A DNA stretch of 64,000 bases, taken from assembly GCF_016862515.1 (NCBI RefSeq), contig NZ_BONC01000020.1, positions 52,823 through 116,822 on the forward strand. Direction: 5' to 3'. Positions 55,746 to 63,945 of this stretch are shown in pieces. How positions within the stretch are numbered: the stretch's first letter is position 1; every line of letters starts with the position of its first letter. The notes beneath the pieces were generated by a model. The model was not told the DNA's origin and ran no database searches. It saw nothing but the letters and a program-made list of their open reading frames with translations. Both the position numbers and the translations under genes were made by a program. The DNA is from Asanoa iriomotensis (GTDB lineage Bacteria > Actinomycetota > Actinomycetes > Mycobacteriales > Micromonosporaceae).

Positions 55746-57259
55746 CCGGATTCGCCCTGGCGGGCCTTGCCCAGTGGCACGACCAGGACCGCTTCCGTGC
55801 CGCCCTCGGCCCGGTTGCGCAGCTCGATCGAGCCGCGCAGCTCCCCCGTGGCCAGCGCCCGGACGATCTGGAGGCCGAGCCGCCCGCCCTTGTCGGGGTC
55901 GAAGTCGGGCGGCAGGCCGCGGCCGTTGTCGGCGACGGTGACGTGTAGCTGCTTGCGGAACCGGTGCACGGCGACGACCACCTCGGGGTCGACCGAGCCG
56001 TCGCCGGAGAAGCCGTGCTCGGCGGCGTTGAGCAGCAGCTCGTTGAGCACCATGACCAGCGACGTGGCGATCTCCGCGGGCAGCACGCCGAACGAGCCCT
56101 CGCGGCGCATCCGCACCGACAGCTCGGTGCTGGCCACCTCGGTCGCGGCGCCGGCCACCTTGTCGACGATGCCGTCGAACTCGACCGCCTCGTCGCTGGA
56201 CATCGACAGCGTCTCGTGCACGAGCGCGATCGACGCGACCCGGCGCACCGACTCCTCGAGCGCCGCCCTGGCGGCCGGGATGCCGACCCGCCGGGCCTGC
56301 AGGCGCAGCAGCGCGGCGACGGTCTGCAGGTTGTTCTTCACCCGGTGGTGGATCTCCCGGATGGTGGCGTCCTTGGTGATCAGCGCGCGGTCGCGGCGGC
56401 GTACCTCGGTGATGTCGCGAACCAGCACCAGCGAGCCGATCGGCACACCCGCGGGCATCAGCGGCAGCGCCCGGTGCAGCACGGTGGCGCCACGGGCGTC
56501 GACCTCCTTGCGGGCCGGCGCCTCGCCGCGCAGCGAGGCCAGCACGCGGTTGGCCGCGTCGGTGCCCTCCAAGGGGTCGTCAGCCAACCGCTTGATCAGC
56601 ACGGCGAGGTCCTCGCCGACGAGATGGGCGGCGAAACCCAGGCGGCGGTACGCGGACTGCGCGTTGGGGCTCGCGAAGGTGACCTTGCCGCTGGCGTCGA
56701 GCCGGACGAGCCCGTCACCGACCCGGGGCGCCGAGGTGGTCTCACCCGGGTGCCGGCGCGGCGGGAACGTGCCGTCCGAGGTCATCTGGGCCAGGTCGTC
56801 GGCGGTGGTCAGATAGTTGAGCTCGAGCTGGCTGGGCGTCCGCGCCGTCGACAGGTTGGTGTCCCGGCCGACCACCGCGATCACCGCGCCGCCCTCGCCG
56901 TCGGCGGAGCGCAGGCGCACCGGGATCGCCTCGTGCCGGGCCGGGGTGTCGCCGTACCAGACCGGGTCGCCCTCCCGCCAGATCCGGCCCTCGCGGTAGG
57001 CGATGTCCAGGTGTGCCACCTCCGGGCCGCCGACGATCCGGCCGACCTGGTCGTCCTGGTAGGCGGTCGGCGCGGTGGTCGGCCGGACCTGGGCGACGCA
57101 GAGGAAGCCACCCTCGTCGTCGACCGGCACCCAGAGCAGCAGGTCGGCGAAGGACAGGTCGGAGAGCAACTGCCACTCACCGGCGATCCGGTGCAGGTGG
57201 TCGATGTCACCGCCACGCAGCGCGGTGTGCTCTTCGACTAGGTCACGGAGGGTCGACAC
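55742..57259 (-). CDS. pdtaS: PdtaS-type soluble sensor histidine kinase
   Basis: A 505-residue cytoplasmic kinase. An N-terminal GAF-like region (~10-140; LLSDLSFADLLLWVPV), a PAS domain (~180-295) and a HisKA_2 motif REIHHRVKNNLQTVAALL with the phospho-acceptor His are followed by HATPase (ELLLNAAEHGF, VADNGRGLPPDF). This order is that of mycobacterial PdtaS, whose partner PdtaR is an RNA-binding antiterminator; no partner is visible nearby. In mycobacteria it lies by whiB1 and TB7.3, matching this neighbourhood. Confidence 0.92.
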   Translation of the reverse strand: MSTLRDLVEEHTALRGGDIDHLHRIAGEWQLLSDLSFADLLLWVPVDDEGGFLCVAQVRPTTAPTAYQDDQVGRIVGGPEVAHLDIAYREGRIWREGDPVWYGDTPARHEAIPVRLRSADGEGGAVIAVVGRDTNLSTARTPSQLELNYLTTADDLAQMTSDGTFPPRRHPGETTSAPRVGDGLVRLDASGKVTFASPNAQSAYRRLGFAAHLVGEDLAVLIKRLADDPLEGTDAANRVLASLRGEAPARKEVDARGATVLHRALPLMPAGVPIGSLVLVRDITEVRRRDRALITKDATIREIHHRVKNNLQTVAALLRLQARRVGIPAARAALEESVRRVASIALVHETLSMSSDEAVEFDGIVDKVAGAATEVASTELSVRMRREGSFGVLPAEIATSLVMVLNELLLNAAEHGFSGDGSVDPEVVVAVHRFRKQLHVTVADNGRGLPPDFDPDKGGRLGLQIVRALATGELRGSIELRNRAEGGTEAVLVVPLGKARQGESG

Positions 57260-57279
57260 GTAGACCAGCGTGCCACGCG

Positions 57280-58335
57280 TCAGAGGGTGCTCGTGACTTT
57301 GGCCAGGCCGCGAGGTGCGTCGGGGTTCTCGCCGCGGGCCAGTGCCAGGGCCAGGGCCAGGCGTTGCAGCGGCAGGATGTCGAGCAGCGGGGCCAGGCGT
57401 TCGTCGACCTCCGGGACGGCGAGCCGGGCCGAGGCGCCGGCGACGTCGGCCGGGCCGACGGTGACCACGTCGGCGCGGCGCTCGTCGAGGCGGGCGAGCA
57501 CGTCGCGCATGGCCGCCCCGCCGGGGCCACCGCCGACGACCGCGAGCACCGGGACGTCGGGGTCGGCCAGGGCGAGCGGGCCGTGCAGCAGGTCGGCGCC
57601 CGAGAACGACAGGGCCGGCAGGTAGGAGGTCTCCATCAGCTTGAGGGCGGCCTCGCGGGCGGTCGGGTAGGCGTAGCCGCGCCCGGTCGTGACCATCCGG
57701 GCCGCGAACCGGTAGCGCCGCGCCAGGTCGGGCGCCGTCGGGTCGGCCAGCGCCGTCGTAGCCAGGTCGGGCAAGGCGGCGAGGGTACGCAGCTCGTCGG
57801 CGGGCACCCGACCGTCGCCGCCGCGGATGCCCTCGACCAACAGGAGCAGCGCCATCAGCTCGGCGGTGTAGGTCTTGGTCGCGGCGACCGCCCGCTCGTG
57901 CCCGGCGGCCACGTCGACGTGCAGCTCGGCGGCCCGCGCCAGCGCGGATTCGGGATTGTTGGTGATCGCCAGGGTGAGCGCCCCGGTCTCGCGGGCCACC
58001 TTGACGACCTCGGTCAGGTCGGGCGAGCCGCCGCTCTGGCTCACGCCGACGACCAGCGCGTCGGACAGGTCGGGCCGGGCGCCGAACACCGTGACCGCGC
58101 TCGGCGAGGCCAGGCCGGCGGGCAGCCCGAGGCGGATCTCGGCGAGGTAGGCGCCGTAGAGCGCGGCGTGGTCGGAGGTGCCGCGGGCGGTGAACACCAC
58201 GTGCCGCGGCCGCCGGCGCACGATCGCGGCCGCGACGGCGGCGATCGGGTCGGCGTGTGCGGGCTCCAACAGCCCCGCGAACACCTCCGGCTGCTCGGCG
58301 ATGTCGGCGGCCATCCCGGTGCCAGGTGTACCCAT
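57280..58335 (-). CDS. SIS-domain aminosugar isomerase/deaminase
   Basis: A 351-residue protein with two sugar-isomerase (SIS) domains: ARGTSDHAALYGAY and GVSQSGGSPDLTEV in the first, TTGRGYAYPTAREAALKLMETSY in the second. It lacks the glutaminase domain of GlmS, so it is an AgaS/NagB-II-like deaminase or a related isomerase acting on an aminosugar phosphate. The ATG at 58335 has GGGGAGG 6 nt upstream; a longer frame is rejected. A good -35/-10 pair (58365-58393) lies upstream. Confidence 0.85.
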   Translation of the reverse strand: MGTPGTGMAADIAEQPEVFAGLLEPAHADPIAAVAAAIVRRRPRHVVFTARGTSDHAALYGAYLAEIRLGLPAGLASPSAVTVFGARPDLSDALVVGVSQSGGSPDLTEVVKVARETGALTLAITNNPESALARAAELHVDVAAGHERAVAATKTYTAELMALLLLVEGIRGGDGRVPADELRTLAALPDLATTALADPTAPDLARRYRFAARMVTTGRGYAYPTAREAALKLMETSYLPALSFSGADLLHGPLALADPDVPVLAVVGGGPGGAAMRDVLARLDERRADVVTVGPADVAGASARLAVPEVDERLAPLLDILPLQRLALALALARGENPDAPRGLAKVTSTL

Positions 58336-58364
58336 CCGTGCCTCCCCTGCGCGGTCCCTGCTCA

Positions 58365-58393
58365 ATTCTGCACGGAACTCCGGTTTATCGCAA
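58365..58393 (-). promoter_or_regulatory. Promoter of the SIS-domain gene
   Basis: On the minus strand TTGCGA (58388-58393) and CAGAAT (58365-58370) are 17 nt apart, a standard vegetative promoter spacing. The start codon is about 30 nt downstream. Confidence 0.6.
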
Positions 58394-58460
58394 CGTTCCG
58401 AGCAGCCGTAGGCACGCGCACTCACGCGCCCGCCATCGACCCGGCCCTACCCTCACCGCC

Positions 58461-58748
58461 GTGGGCAGGACGACGAAGGCGGCGCTCTGGGTGTTCGCGG
58501 CGCACGTCGCGGTGCTCGCCCTGTGTCTGGTCGGCGTGCTGGCGCAGCCCGCGCACTACCCCGCGGGCGAGTGCCACGGCATCGCCGGGGCGTGCTCCGA
58601 CTTCGGGGGCCCGCGCTTCGACGCGCTCCTCCGGTTCGTCTTCGGCTGGCTGCCCGCGGCCGCCTGCAGCCTCCTGGCCTGCCTGACCGTCGTCGGCGTC
58701 ATCGCCGTGGTCGAGGCCCGGGACGGCCCGCCGGAACGGATCGACTAG
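58461..58748 (+). CDS. Small membrane protein with two helices
   Basis: A ~95-residue protein from the GTG at 58461. Two hydrophobic helices (ALWVFAAHVAVLALCLVGVL and WLPAAACSLLACLTVVGVIAVV) flank an exported loop with two Cys (ECHGIAGACSDFGG). The short charged tail ends EARDGPPERID. I do not recognise a family. It is followed by a strong hairpin and may be transcribed alone. Confidence 0.55.
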   Translation: MGRTTKAALWVFAAHVAVLALCLVGVLAQPAHYPAGECHGIAGACSDFGGPRFDALLRFVFGWLPAAACSLLACLTVVGVIAVVEARDGPPERID

Positions 58749-58749
58749 C

Positions 58750-58793
58750 GCACGAGGAACGCCCCCGGAACGGTCCGGGGGCGTTCTTCGTGC
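58750..58793. terminator. Bidirectional hairpin terminator
   Basis: A 20-bp stem with one mismatch (58750-58769 with 58774-58793) and loop ACGG. It sits between a rightward gene (58748) and a leftward gene (stop at 58804) and serves both. Confidence 0.88.
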
Positions 58794-58803
58794 GAGGTGC
58801 GCG

Positions 58804-60405
58804 TCAGTCGGCGACCGCCTCGGCCTTGGCCAGGGCGACCTCGGCCTCGTCGGCCGGGGTCTCCTTCTGGTCGCGGCCCGGCTGGTCGGTGGTGCCGCGC
58901 AGCGGGATCTCCTTGACGAACCAGGCCAGCACCGGGACCAGGACCACGATCACGGCCGCCCAGACGAAGACGTACGCGATCGAGTCGGCCAGGCCGCCCA
59001 TCACCGCTTCGCGGATCTGCGCGGGGAGGTTCTGGAGCGCGGTCGGGTCGACCCCCGCCCCGCCACCGTCACCGGATAGCGCGCCGCCCGCCGGCGACGC
59101 AGCCAGATGGTGCACGAAGAGCGCACCGAAGAGCGCGATGCCGATCGAGCCGCCGATGGAGCGAAAGAACGTGGCCGCGCCGCTGCCGGCGCCGAGGTCC
59201 TTCTGCTCGACGCTGTTCTGCGCGATCAGCATCGAGGTCTGCATCAGGAAGCCCATGCCGACGCCGAGGACGACCATGTAGAGGGACAGCACCAGCTTGG
59301 TGGTGCCGGCGTCGATCGTGGACAGCAGCACCATGCCGGCCAGCAGGGCGACGCCGCCCAGGATCGGGAAGACGCGGTAGCGGCCCGTCTTGGTGATGAG
59401 CCGGCCGGTGATCACCGAGACCACCAGCATGCCGAACATCAGCGGCAGGAGCAGCAGGCCGCTGTTGGTCGCCGAGGCGCCCTGCACGGTCTGCTGGAAC
59501 AGCGGCAGGAAGTTCATCGCGCCGAACATCGCGAAGCCGAGCAGGAAGCCGACCCCGGAGATCAGGGCGAAGTTGCGGTTGGCGAACAGGTGCAGCGGCA
59601 GGATCGGCTCGGGCGCGCGGCGCTCGACGAAACCGAAGAGCACGAGGGCCACCACGGCCAGCGCGCCGAGGCCGAGGATCTGCGGCGAGGTCCAGTCGTA
59701 CTCGTTGCCGCCCCAGGTGGTGATCAGCACGAGCGCGGTGATGCCGACCGAGAGCAGCCCGGCGCCGAGGTAGTCGATCCGGTGCTCGGTGCGGTAGCGC
59801 GGCAGGTGCATCCGGGTGGCCAGCACCAGCAGGGCCAGGCCGCCGAGCGGCAGGTTGACGTAGAACGCCCAGCGCCACGAGAGGTGGTCGGTGATGAACC
59901 CGCCGACCAGCGGGCCCGCGACCATCGCGATCGCCATGATGCCGGCGATCATGCCCTGATAGCGGCCGCGCTCGCGGGGCGGCACGAGGTCGCCGATGAT
60001 CGCCATGACGCCGACCATCAGGCCACCGGCGCCCAGGCCCTGCACGGCCCGGAAGGCGATCAGCTCCATCATGCCGTCCTCGCGGCCGCCGAACATGGCG
60101 GAGCCGGCCATTCCGCAGAGGGCCGAGCCGATCAGGAAGATAATGATCGACGTCAGGAAGATTGACTTGCGGCCGTAGAGGTCGCCGAGCTTGCCCCAGA
60201 TCGGCGTCGAGACGGTCGTGCCGAGCACATAGGCGGTGACCACCCAGGTGAAGTGGTCGAGACCCCCGAACTCGCCGACGATGCGTGGCAGTGCCGTGCT
60301 GACGATCATGTTGTCGAGCATCGCTAGCATCATCGCGATCATCAGACCGCCGAGGATGACGCGGATCTTCTGCGGGGTCATGGCCCGCATCGCGTCAGTG
60401 GTCAA
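58804..60405 (-). CDS. MFS drug efflux transporter, DHA2 (EmrB/QacA) family
   Basis: A 533-residue membrane exporter with about 14 helices. The cytoplasmic motif between helices 2 and 3 is GKLGDLYGRKSIFL, helix 1 contains the conserved DNMIVSTALP (motif D1), and GPLVGGFI in helix 5 is motif C of antiporters. The TTG at 60405 has AGGGGGG 8 nt upstream; the ATG at 60390 is an alternative. The divergent TetR gene and the dyad between them suggest repressor control. Substrates would be lipophilic cations or antibiotics, unknown. Confidence 0.9.
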   Translation of the reverse strand: MTTDAMRAMTPQKIRVILGGLMIAMMLAMLDNMIVSTALPRIVGEFGGLDHFTWVVTAYVLGTTVSTPIWGKLGDLYGRKSIFLTSIIIFLIGSALCGMAGSAMFGGREDGMMELIAFRAVQGLGAGGLMVGVMAIIGDLVPPRERGRYQGMIAGIMAIAMVAGPLVGGFITDHLSWRWAFYVNLPLGGLALLVLATRMHLPRYRTEHRIDYLGAGLLSVGITALVLITTWGGNEYDWTSPQILGLGALAVVALVLFGFVERRAPEPILPLHLFANRNFALISGVGFLLGFAMFGAMNFLPLFQQTVQGASATNSGLLLLPLMFGMLVVSVITGRLITKTGRYRVFPILGGVALLAGMVLLSTIDAGTTKLVLSLYMVVLGVGMGFLMQTSMLIAQNSVEQKDLGAGSGAATFFRSIGGSIGIALFGALFVHHLAASPAGGALSGDGGGAGVDPTALQNLPAQIREAVMGGLADSIAYVFVWAAVIVVLVPVLAWFVKEIPLRGTTDQPGRDQKETPADEAEVALAKAEAVAD

Positions 60406-60431
60406 TCGGAACGCCCCCCTGAGTGATCGGA

Positions 60432-60474
60432 CTTACTTGCCGACCGGCTAGTCTCCTTACTAGCCGTACGGTAA
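60432..60474. promoter_or_regulatory. Candidate TetR operator between MFS and TetR genes
   Basis: CCGACCGGCTAGT (60440-60452) and ACTAGCCGTACGG (60459-60471) form an inverted repeat matching at 11 of 13 positions with a 6-nt spacer, flanked by CTTAC and GTAAG. It lies midway between the divergent starts. Confidence 0.65.
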
Positions 60475-60515
60475 GCTTCGTCCTAACCGGGCGTCAAGTC
60501 AGTTTGGGAGTCAGA

Positions 60516-61070
60516 GTGACGGAGAGCACGCGAGGGCGGATCCAGGCCGTCGCGCTCGAGCTCTTCACGGAGAACGGGTACGAGAAGACCTCGCTCCGGG
60601 AGATCGCCGAGCGGCTCGGGGTGACCAAGGCCGCCTTGTACTACCACTTCAAGAGCAAGGACGAGATCGTCTCGAGCTTCGCCGAGGATCGGCTGCGGCG
60701 GCTCGACGAGATCATCGAGTGGGCCGAGGCGCAGCCGCCGGGGCTGGAGCGGCGACAGGAGCTGCTGTCCCGCTACGCCGACGAGTTCTTCGGCGGCAAC
60801 CACCCGTCCGTGATGCGGTTCTTCGAGCAGAACCAGACGGTCGTCAAGACCATGTCGGTGGGCCAGGGCATGCGCGACCGGATGCTACGGGTGGCCGCGC
60901 TGATGGCCGACGACGCCGACGAGCCGGCAGAGCAGCTTCGCGCCGCGCTGGCGCTGTTCTCGGTGCACGGCAGTTGGTTCGCGATCCGCTGCGAGATGTC
61001 CGTCGAGGAGCGCAAGCGGGTGGCGCTGGAAGTTGCCGAAGACCTGTGGCGGCCCCGGGTCACCCCGTGA
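60516..61070 (+). CDS. TetR-family transcriptional regulator
   Basis: A 184-residue repressor. The helix-turn-helix TSLREIAERLGVTKAALYYHFKSKDEI is near residues 30-55; the rest is the helical ligand-binding domain. The GTG at 60516 has GGGAG 6 nt upstream; a longer in-frame start would place ~30 extra residues over the operator. Divergent from and probably controlling the MFS gene and itself. Its last 11 nt overlap the convergent GNAT gene. Confidence 0.9.
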   Translation: MTESTRGRIQAVALELFTENGYEKTSLREIAERLGVTKAALYYHFKSKDEIVSSFAEDRLRRLDEIIEWAEAQPPGLERRQELLSRYADEFFGGNHPSVMRFFEQNQTVVKTMSVGQGMRDRMLRVAALMADDADEPAEQLRAALALFSVHGSWFAIRCEMSVEERKRVALEVAEDLWRPRVTP

Positions 61071-61560
61071 GCGGCAGCCGGAGCGCCTCGAGGTCGACAC
61101 CCGGAAACGGCGACCAGTCGCGCTCCGGGACGCGGGTGAAGCCGAGCCGGGCGTAGAGCCGCTTGGCGGGCTCGGAAAAGCTGCGCACGCAGATCACGAC
61201 GGCCTGGCAGCCCAGCGCGGTCGCGCGCTCCACACAGGCACGGACCAGCGCCTCGCCGGCGCCCCGCCCCTGCGCCGCCGGGTCGACGGCGAGCATCCGG
61301 AACTCGGCCTCGCCGGGTCCGGACACCTCCGCGTACGCGGTGCCGGGCAGCACGAAGGTGACGGAGCCGAGCACCTGGCCGGTCGACTCGTCGGCCGCGA
61401 CCAGCAGCTCGCCGGCCTCGGCCCGGGTCTCCACGTCGGCCAGCTTCTTGTCGTAGCCGTGGTCGGCGGCGAGCTGGCCGTCCAACCGGTAGGCGTCGAC
61501 GGTCAGCCGCGCCACGGCCGGGAAGTCGGCCGGTGTCGCGGGCCTGATCCGCAACGTCAT
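61060..61560 (-). CDS. GNAT-family N-acetyltransferase
   Basis: A 166-residue acetyltransferase. The acetyl-CoA signature VDPAAQGRGAGEALV fits the Q/R-x-x-G-x-G/A motif, and the late FSEPAKRLYARLGFTRVPE is typical. It starts MTLRIRPATPADFPAV. The stop of the biotin-carrier gene overlaps its start by 4 nt, so it is coupled to that gene. The acetyl acceptor is unknown. Confidence 0.87.
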   Translation of the reverse strand: MTLRIRPATPADFPAVARLTVDAYRLDGQLAADHGYDKKLADVETRAEAGELLVAADESTGQVLGSVTFVLPGTAYAEVSGPGEAEFRMLAVDPAAQGRGAGEALVRACVERATALGCQAVVICVRSFSEPAKRLYARLGFTRVPERDWSPFPGVDLEALRLPLTG

Positions 61561-61772
61561 TCGATCACGGCGATCAGGTCGCCCTCCTGGACGACGTCGC
61601 CCTCGTTGACGGCAAGCTGCTTGAGCATCCCGGCGGACTCGGCGATGACCGGGATCTCCATCTTCATGGACTCGAGGATGACCAACGTGTCGCCTTCGGC
61701 GATGGTGTCACCGGTCGACGCCACGACCTTCCACACGTTCGCCACCATCTCGGCACGGATCTCGTCAGCCAT
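61557..61772 (-). CDS. Biotin/lipoyl-carrier protein, TB7.3-like
   Basis: A 71-residue single-domain protein with the biotinylation site ESMKMEIPV (Lys is modified), starting MADEIRAEMVANVWKV. It has the size of mycobacterial TB7.3, a biotinylated protein. It may be the carrier of an acyl-CoA carboxylase or decarboxylase whose other subunits are elsewhere. It lies upstream of the GNAT gene (4-nt overlap) and near pdtaS, bL37, rsrA and sigR, the order seen in mycobacteria. Confidence 0.9.
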   Translation of the reverse strand: MADEIRAEMVANVWKVVASTGDTIAEGDTLVILESMKMEIPVIAESAGMLKQLAVNEGDVVQEGDLIAVIE

Positions 61773-61904
61773 CGGGCGGTCCTCTCTGCGGGTGGTTGTT
61801 GCCGTGGCAGCATCCAACCATGCGCCGGCACTGCGTGCGTCGCTGGCGGGCCGTCTAGGATCGTCGGGTCACCGGAGCGATCGGTTCGGAACGGGAGGTC
61901 GACG

Positions 61905-61979
61905 ATGGCGAAGAAGAGCCGCAAGAAGAAGGCACGTAAGAAGAGCGCCGCCAACCACGGCAAGCGCCCCAACTCCTGA
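61905..61979 (+). CDS. 50S ribosomal protein bL37
   Basis: A 24-residue, very basic protein: MAKKSRKKKARKKS then AANHGKRPNS. The -KANHGKRPN-like ending and Lys/Arg-rich start match bL37, a small protein seen in mycobacterial 50S structures. GGGAGG lies 6 nt before the ATG; TAGGAT at 61856 is a likely -10. It is transcribed alone between divergent and convergent neighbours and ends in a strong hairpin. Confidence 0.92.
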   Translation: MAKKSRKKKARKKSAANHGKRPNS

Positions 61980-61987
61980 AATGCCGA

Positions 61988-62017
61988 CGTCGCCGGCCCG
62001 ATCTCGGGCCGGCGACG
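61988..62017. terminator. Hairpin after bL37
   Basis: A perfect 14-bp stem (61988-62001 with 62004-62017) with a 2-nt formal loop, then GGCTTTATA. It is 8 nt past the bL37 stop and also faces the convergent rsrA gene. Confidence 0.85.
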
Positions 62018-62021
62018 GGCT

Positions 62022-62282
62022 TTATACGTCTGTGCGCAGCTCGGTGAGCTTGCTGCGCAGGCGGGCGAGGAGCTCCGCCGGTGCGGTCTCGTTGCCGCAG
62101 CAGCGGGCGACCAGCGCCTTGACCTCCTGCTCGATGCCATATTCCGCCAGGCAGGGCGAGCACTCGTCGAGGTGGGTGCGGATCAGGTCACGCCGCTCGT
62201 CGGCGCACTCGAGGTCGAGGTAGAGGTAGACCTCGTCGAGTACTTCGCTGCAGTCGGTCTCGTGGGGGTTGCCGCAACTCAC
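62022..62282 (-). CDS. rsrA: Zinc anti-sigma factor for thiol stress (RsrA/RshA-like)
   Basis: An 86-residue ZAS-family anti-sigma factor. The metal/redox motif HLDECSPC (Hx3Cx2C) and an upstream Cys (TDCSEVL) make the zinc centre; oxidation to a disulfide releases the sigma factor. It starts with a GTG at 62282 and lies 6 nt after the sigR stop in the same direction, so it is co-transcribed with its target. The paired C-terminal Cys (ARCCGNE) is also typical. Confidence 0.93.
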   Translation of the reverse strand: MSCGNPHETDCSEVLDEVYLYLDLECADERRDLIRTHLDECSPCLAEYGIEQEVKALVARCCGNETAPAELLARLRSKLTELRTDV

Positions 62283-62288
62283 GGGTCC

Positions 62289-62921
62289 TCACACCTCCTG
62301 GCGGGCAGCGGCGGCGTCACCTGACGGAGTGCGGGTGAAGCCTCGATCCGCAGCGTAGCGCTCCAGCAGGTTACGCAGGTTGCGGCGGCCGCGGTGAAGT
62401 CGCGACATGACCGTGCCGATCGGGGTGTTCATGATGTCGGCGATCTCCTTGTAGGAGAACCCCTCGACGTCGGCGAGGTAGACGGCCAGCCGGAACTCCT
62501 CCGGGAGCTGCTGCAGCGCGTTCTTCACGTCGCTGTCCGGCAGCCGGTCGAGCGCCTCGGTCTCGGCCGAGCGCAGGCCGCTGGAGGTGTGCGACTCGGC
62601 GTTGGCGAGCTGCCAGTCGGTGATCTCCTCGGTCGGCGCCTGGACGGGCTGGCGCTGCCGGCGGCGGTAGGAGTTGATGTAGGTGTTGGTGAGGATCCGG
62701 TAGAGCCACGCCTTGAGGTTGGTGCCTTCCTCGAACTGGTGGAAGGCGGCGTAGGCCTTCAGGAACGTCTCCTGCACCAGGTCTTCCGCGTCCGCCGGGT
62801 TGCGGGTCATCCGCAGGGCGGCGGCGTAGAGCTGGTCGACGAAGGGCAGCGCGTCCCGCTCGAACCTGGCCCGCCGCTCGTCGGTCGGTTCGTCCGTTCG
62901 GGTCTTCTCCGGCTGCGTCAA
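62289..62921 (-). CDS. sigR: RNA polymerase ECF sigma factor SigR/SigH
   Basis: A ~210-residue ECF sigma factor for thiol-oxidative stress. Region 2 has [21 protein letters not shown] and [17 protein letters not shown]; region 4 has [26 protein letters not shown] and [15 protein letters not shown]. The TTG at 62921 has GAGGGGGG 7 nt upstream and gives a start like Streptomyces SigR; the frame stays open another ~120 codons. A perfect SigR-type promoter lies ~215 nt upstream, so it controls its own gene. rsrA is downstream. Confidence 0.94.
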   Translation of the reverse strand: MTQPEKTRTDEPTDERRARFERDALPFVDQLYAAALRMTRNPADAEDLVQETFLKAYAAFHQFEEGTNLKAWLYRILTNTYINSYRRRQRQPVQAPTEEITDWQLANAESHTSSGLRSAETEALDRLPDSDVKNALQQLPEEFRLAVYLADVEGFSYKEIADIMNTPIGTVMSRLHRGRRNLRNLLERYAADRGFTRTPSGDAAAARQEV

Positions 62922-63101
62922 GCGCGCGTCCCCCCTCGACTGTCCCGACGAGGATACGCGGCGCGCACCATCGCCCGAGTCAGTTGTGGGTTGGTTGCCC
63001 CCGATCAGGCCGTGAGTAACGTCGCTCGCCGGCCATTCGGGTGCGTTCAGAAGCGCCCGGACGCGTCCGGTGTCGCGGTTGCCCCGCGTAGCTGCTTGCA
63101 C
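62922..63101 (-). other. In-frame N-terminal extension of SigR (possible long isoform)
   Basis: The sigR frame is open upstream, with a GTG at 63101 preceded by AAGGGGG 9 nt away. This would add 60 residues to the protein. It lies downstream of the SigR-type promoter, so that transcript could be translated from it. Streptomyces coelicolor makes a longer, unstable sigma-R isoform from such a start. Whether this is used is not known. Confidence 0.5.
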
Positions 63102-63143
63102 TGGGAAGAGCCCCCTTGCCGTCTTTTCAGGTACGACGGCTGT

Positions 63144-63170
63144 AACAAGACGGGGCCGGTGCACATTCCC
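63144..63170 (-). promoter_or_regulatory. SigR-dependent autoregulatory promoter
   Basis: On the minus strand GGGAAT (63165-63170) and GTT (63144-63146) are separated by exactly 18 nt, the SigR/SigH consensus GGAAT-N18-GTT. It faces sigR. This makes a positive feedback loop that RsrA resets after reduction. Confidence 0.88.
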
Positions 63171-63330
63171 GCAGACGGTGCGGGGCAACCCAACTGGTCC
63201 CAGGGGCGTTAGCTCCTGGGACCAGATGGGCCTGGGAGGTTGATGCGGACCGGGGGGTCCGCGGACTCGTGGAGGGAGTCCCCAGGGCAAGCCTGGCTCA
63301 TCAGGAGCAACGAGTCACGCGAGCCGCGAG

Positions 63331-63945
63331 TTACGGACGGGCCCAGCCCCTGCCCCGCAACCACTCCACCACCAGCTGCCCCAATCCCCGCGGATCGCCC
63401 CGCAGGTCGTGCCGCTGGCCCGGGCGCACCACGACCTCGACGCCCGGCGACGGGTCGGGCACGCCGAACGGGTCGCGGTCGCCGTTGACGACCAGCGTGG
63501 GCACGCCGGTGAGCAGCTCCTCGGCCCGGGACCGCTCGGGGCGGCCCGGCGGGTGCAGCGGGAAGGCCAGGCAGACGATGCCGGCCGCGCCGAGCGCCAC
63601 CGACGTGCGGCAGGCCACCCGGGCACCGCTGGACCGCCCGCCGACGACCAGCGGCGGCGGCTCGCGATAGCCCTTGACGATCTCGTGCACGACGGCCGAC
63701 CAGGCGGCGTCGAGCTGGGCCGCGGGCGCGGGTGCGCGCCGGCCCGCCACCCGGTAGGGCTGGGTGACCCGCACGACGGACAGCCCCGCCGCGAGCGCGG
63801 CGCGGCGGACCGCCATCAGGTCGGGTGCCTCGACGCCCCCACCGGCGCCGTGCCCGAGCACGAGCAACGCCGACGGCCGGCCGTCAGCCTCATCGGTTTC
63901 GGCGACGGCCGGACCGTGCGGTGTCGCGATCTGTGTGACCCCCAT
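63331..63945 (-). CDS. Alpha/beta hydrolase, KANL3/Tex30-like
   Basis: A 204-residue cytoplasmic protein. After LLVLGHGAGGGVEAPD it has the nucleophile elbow GGRSSGAR, the acidic residue in VNGDRDPFG and the late His in GQRHDLRG. This fits the Tex30/KANL3-like small hydrolase family (dienelactone-hydrolase relatives) of unknown substrate. The end of the window lies 55 nt upstream of its start. Confidence 0.78.
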   Translation of the reverse strand: MGVTQIATPHGPAVAETDEADGRPSALLVLGHGAGGGVEAPDLMAVRRAALAAGLSVVRVTQPYRVAGRRAPAPAAQLDAAWSAVVHEIVKGYREPPPLVVGGRSSGARVACRTSVALGAAGIVCLAFPLHPPGRPERSRAEELLTGVPTLVVNGDRDPFGVPDPSPGVEVVVRPGQRHDLRGDPRGLGQLVVEWLRGRGWARP

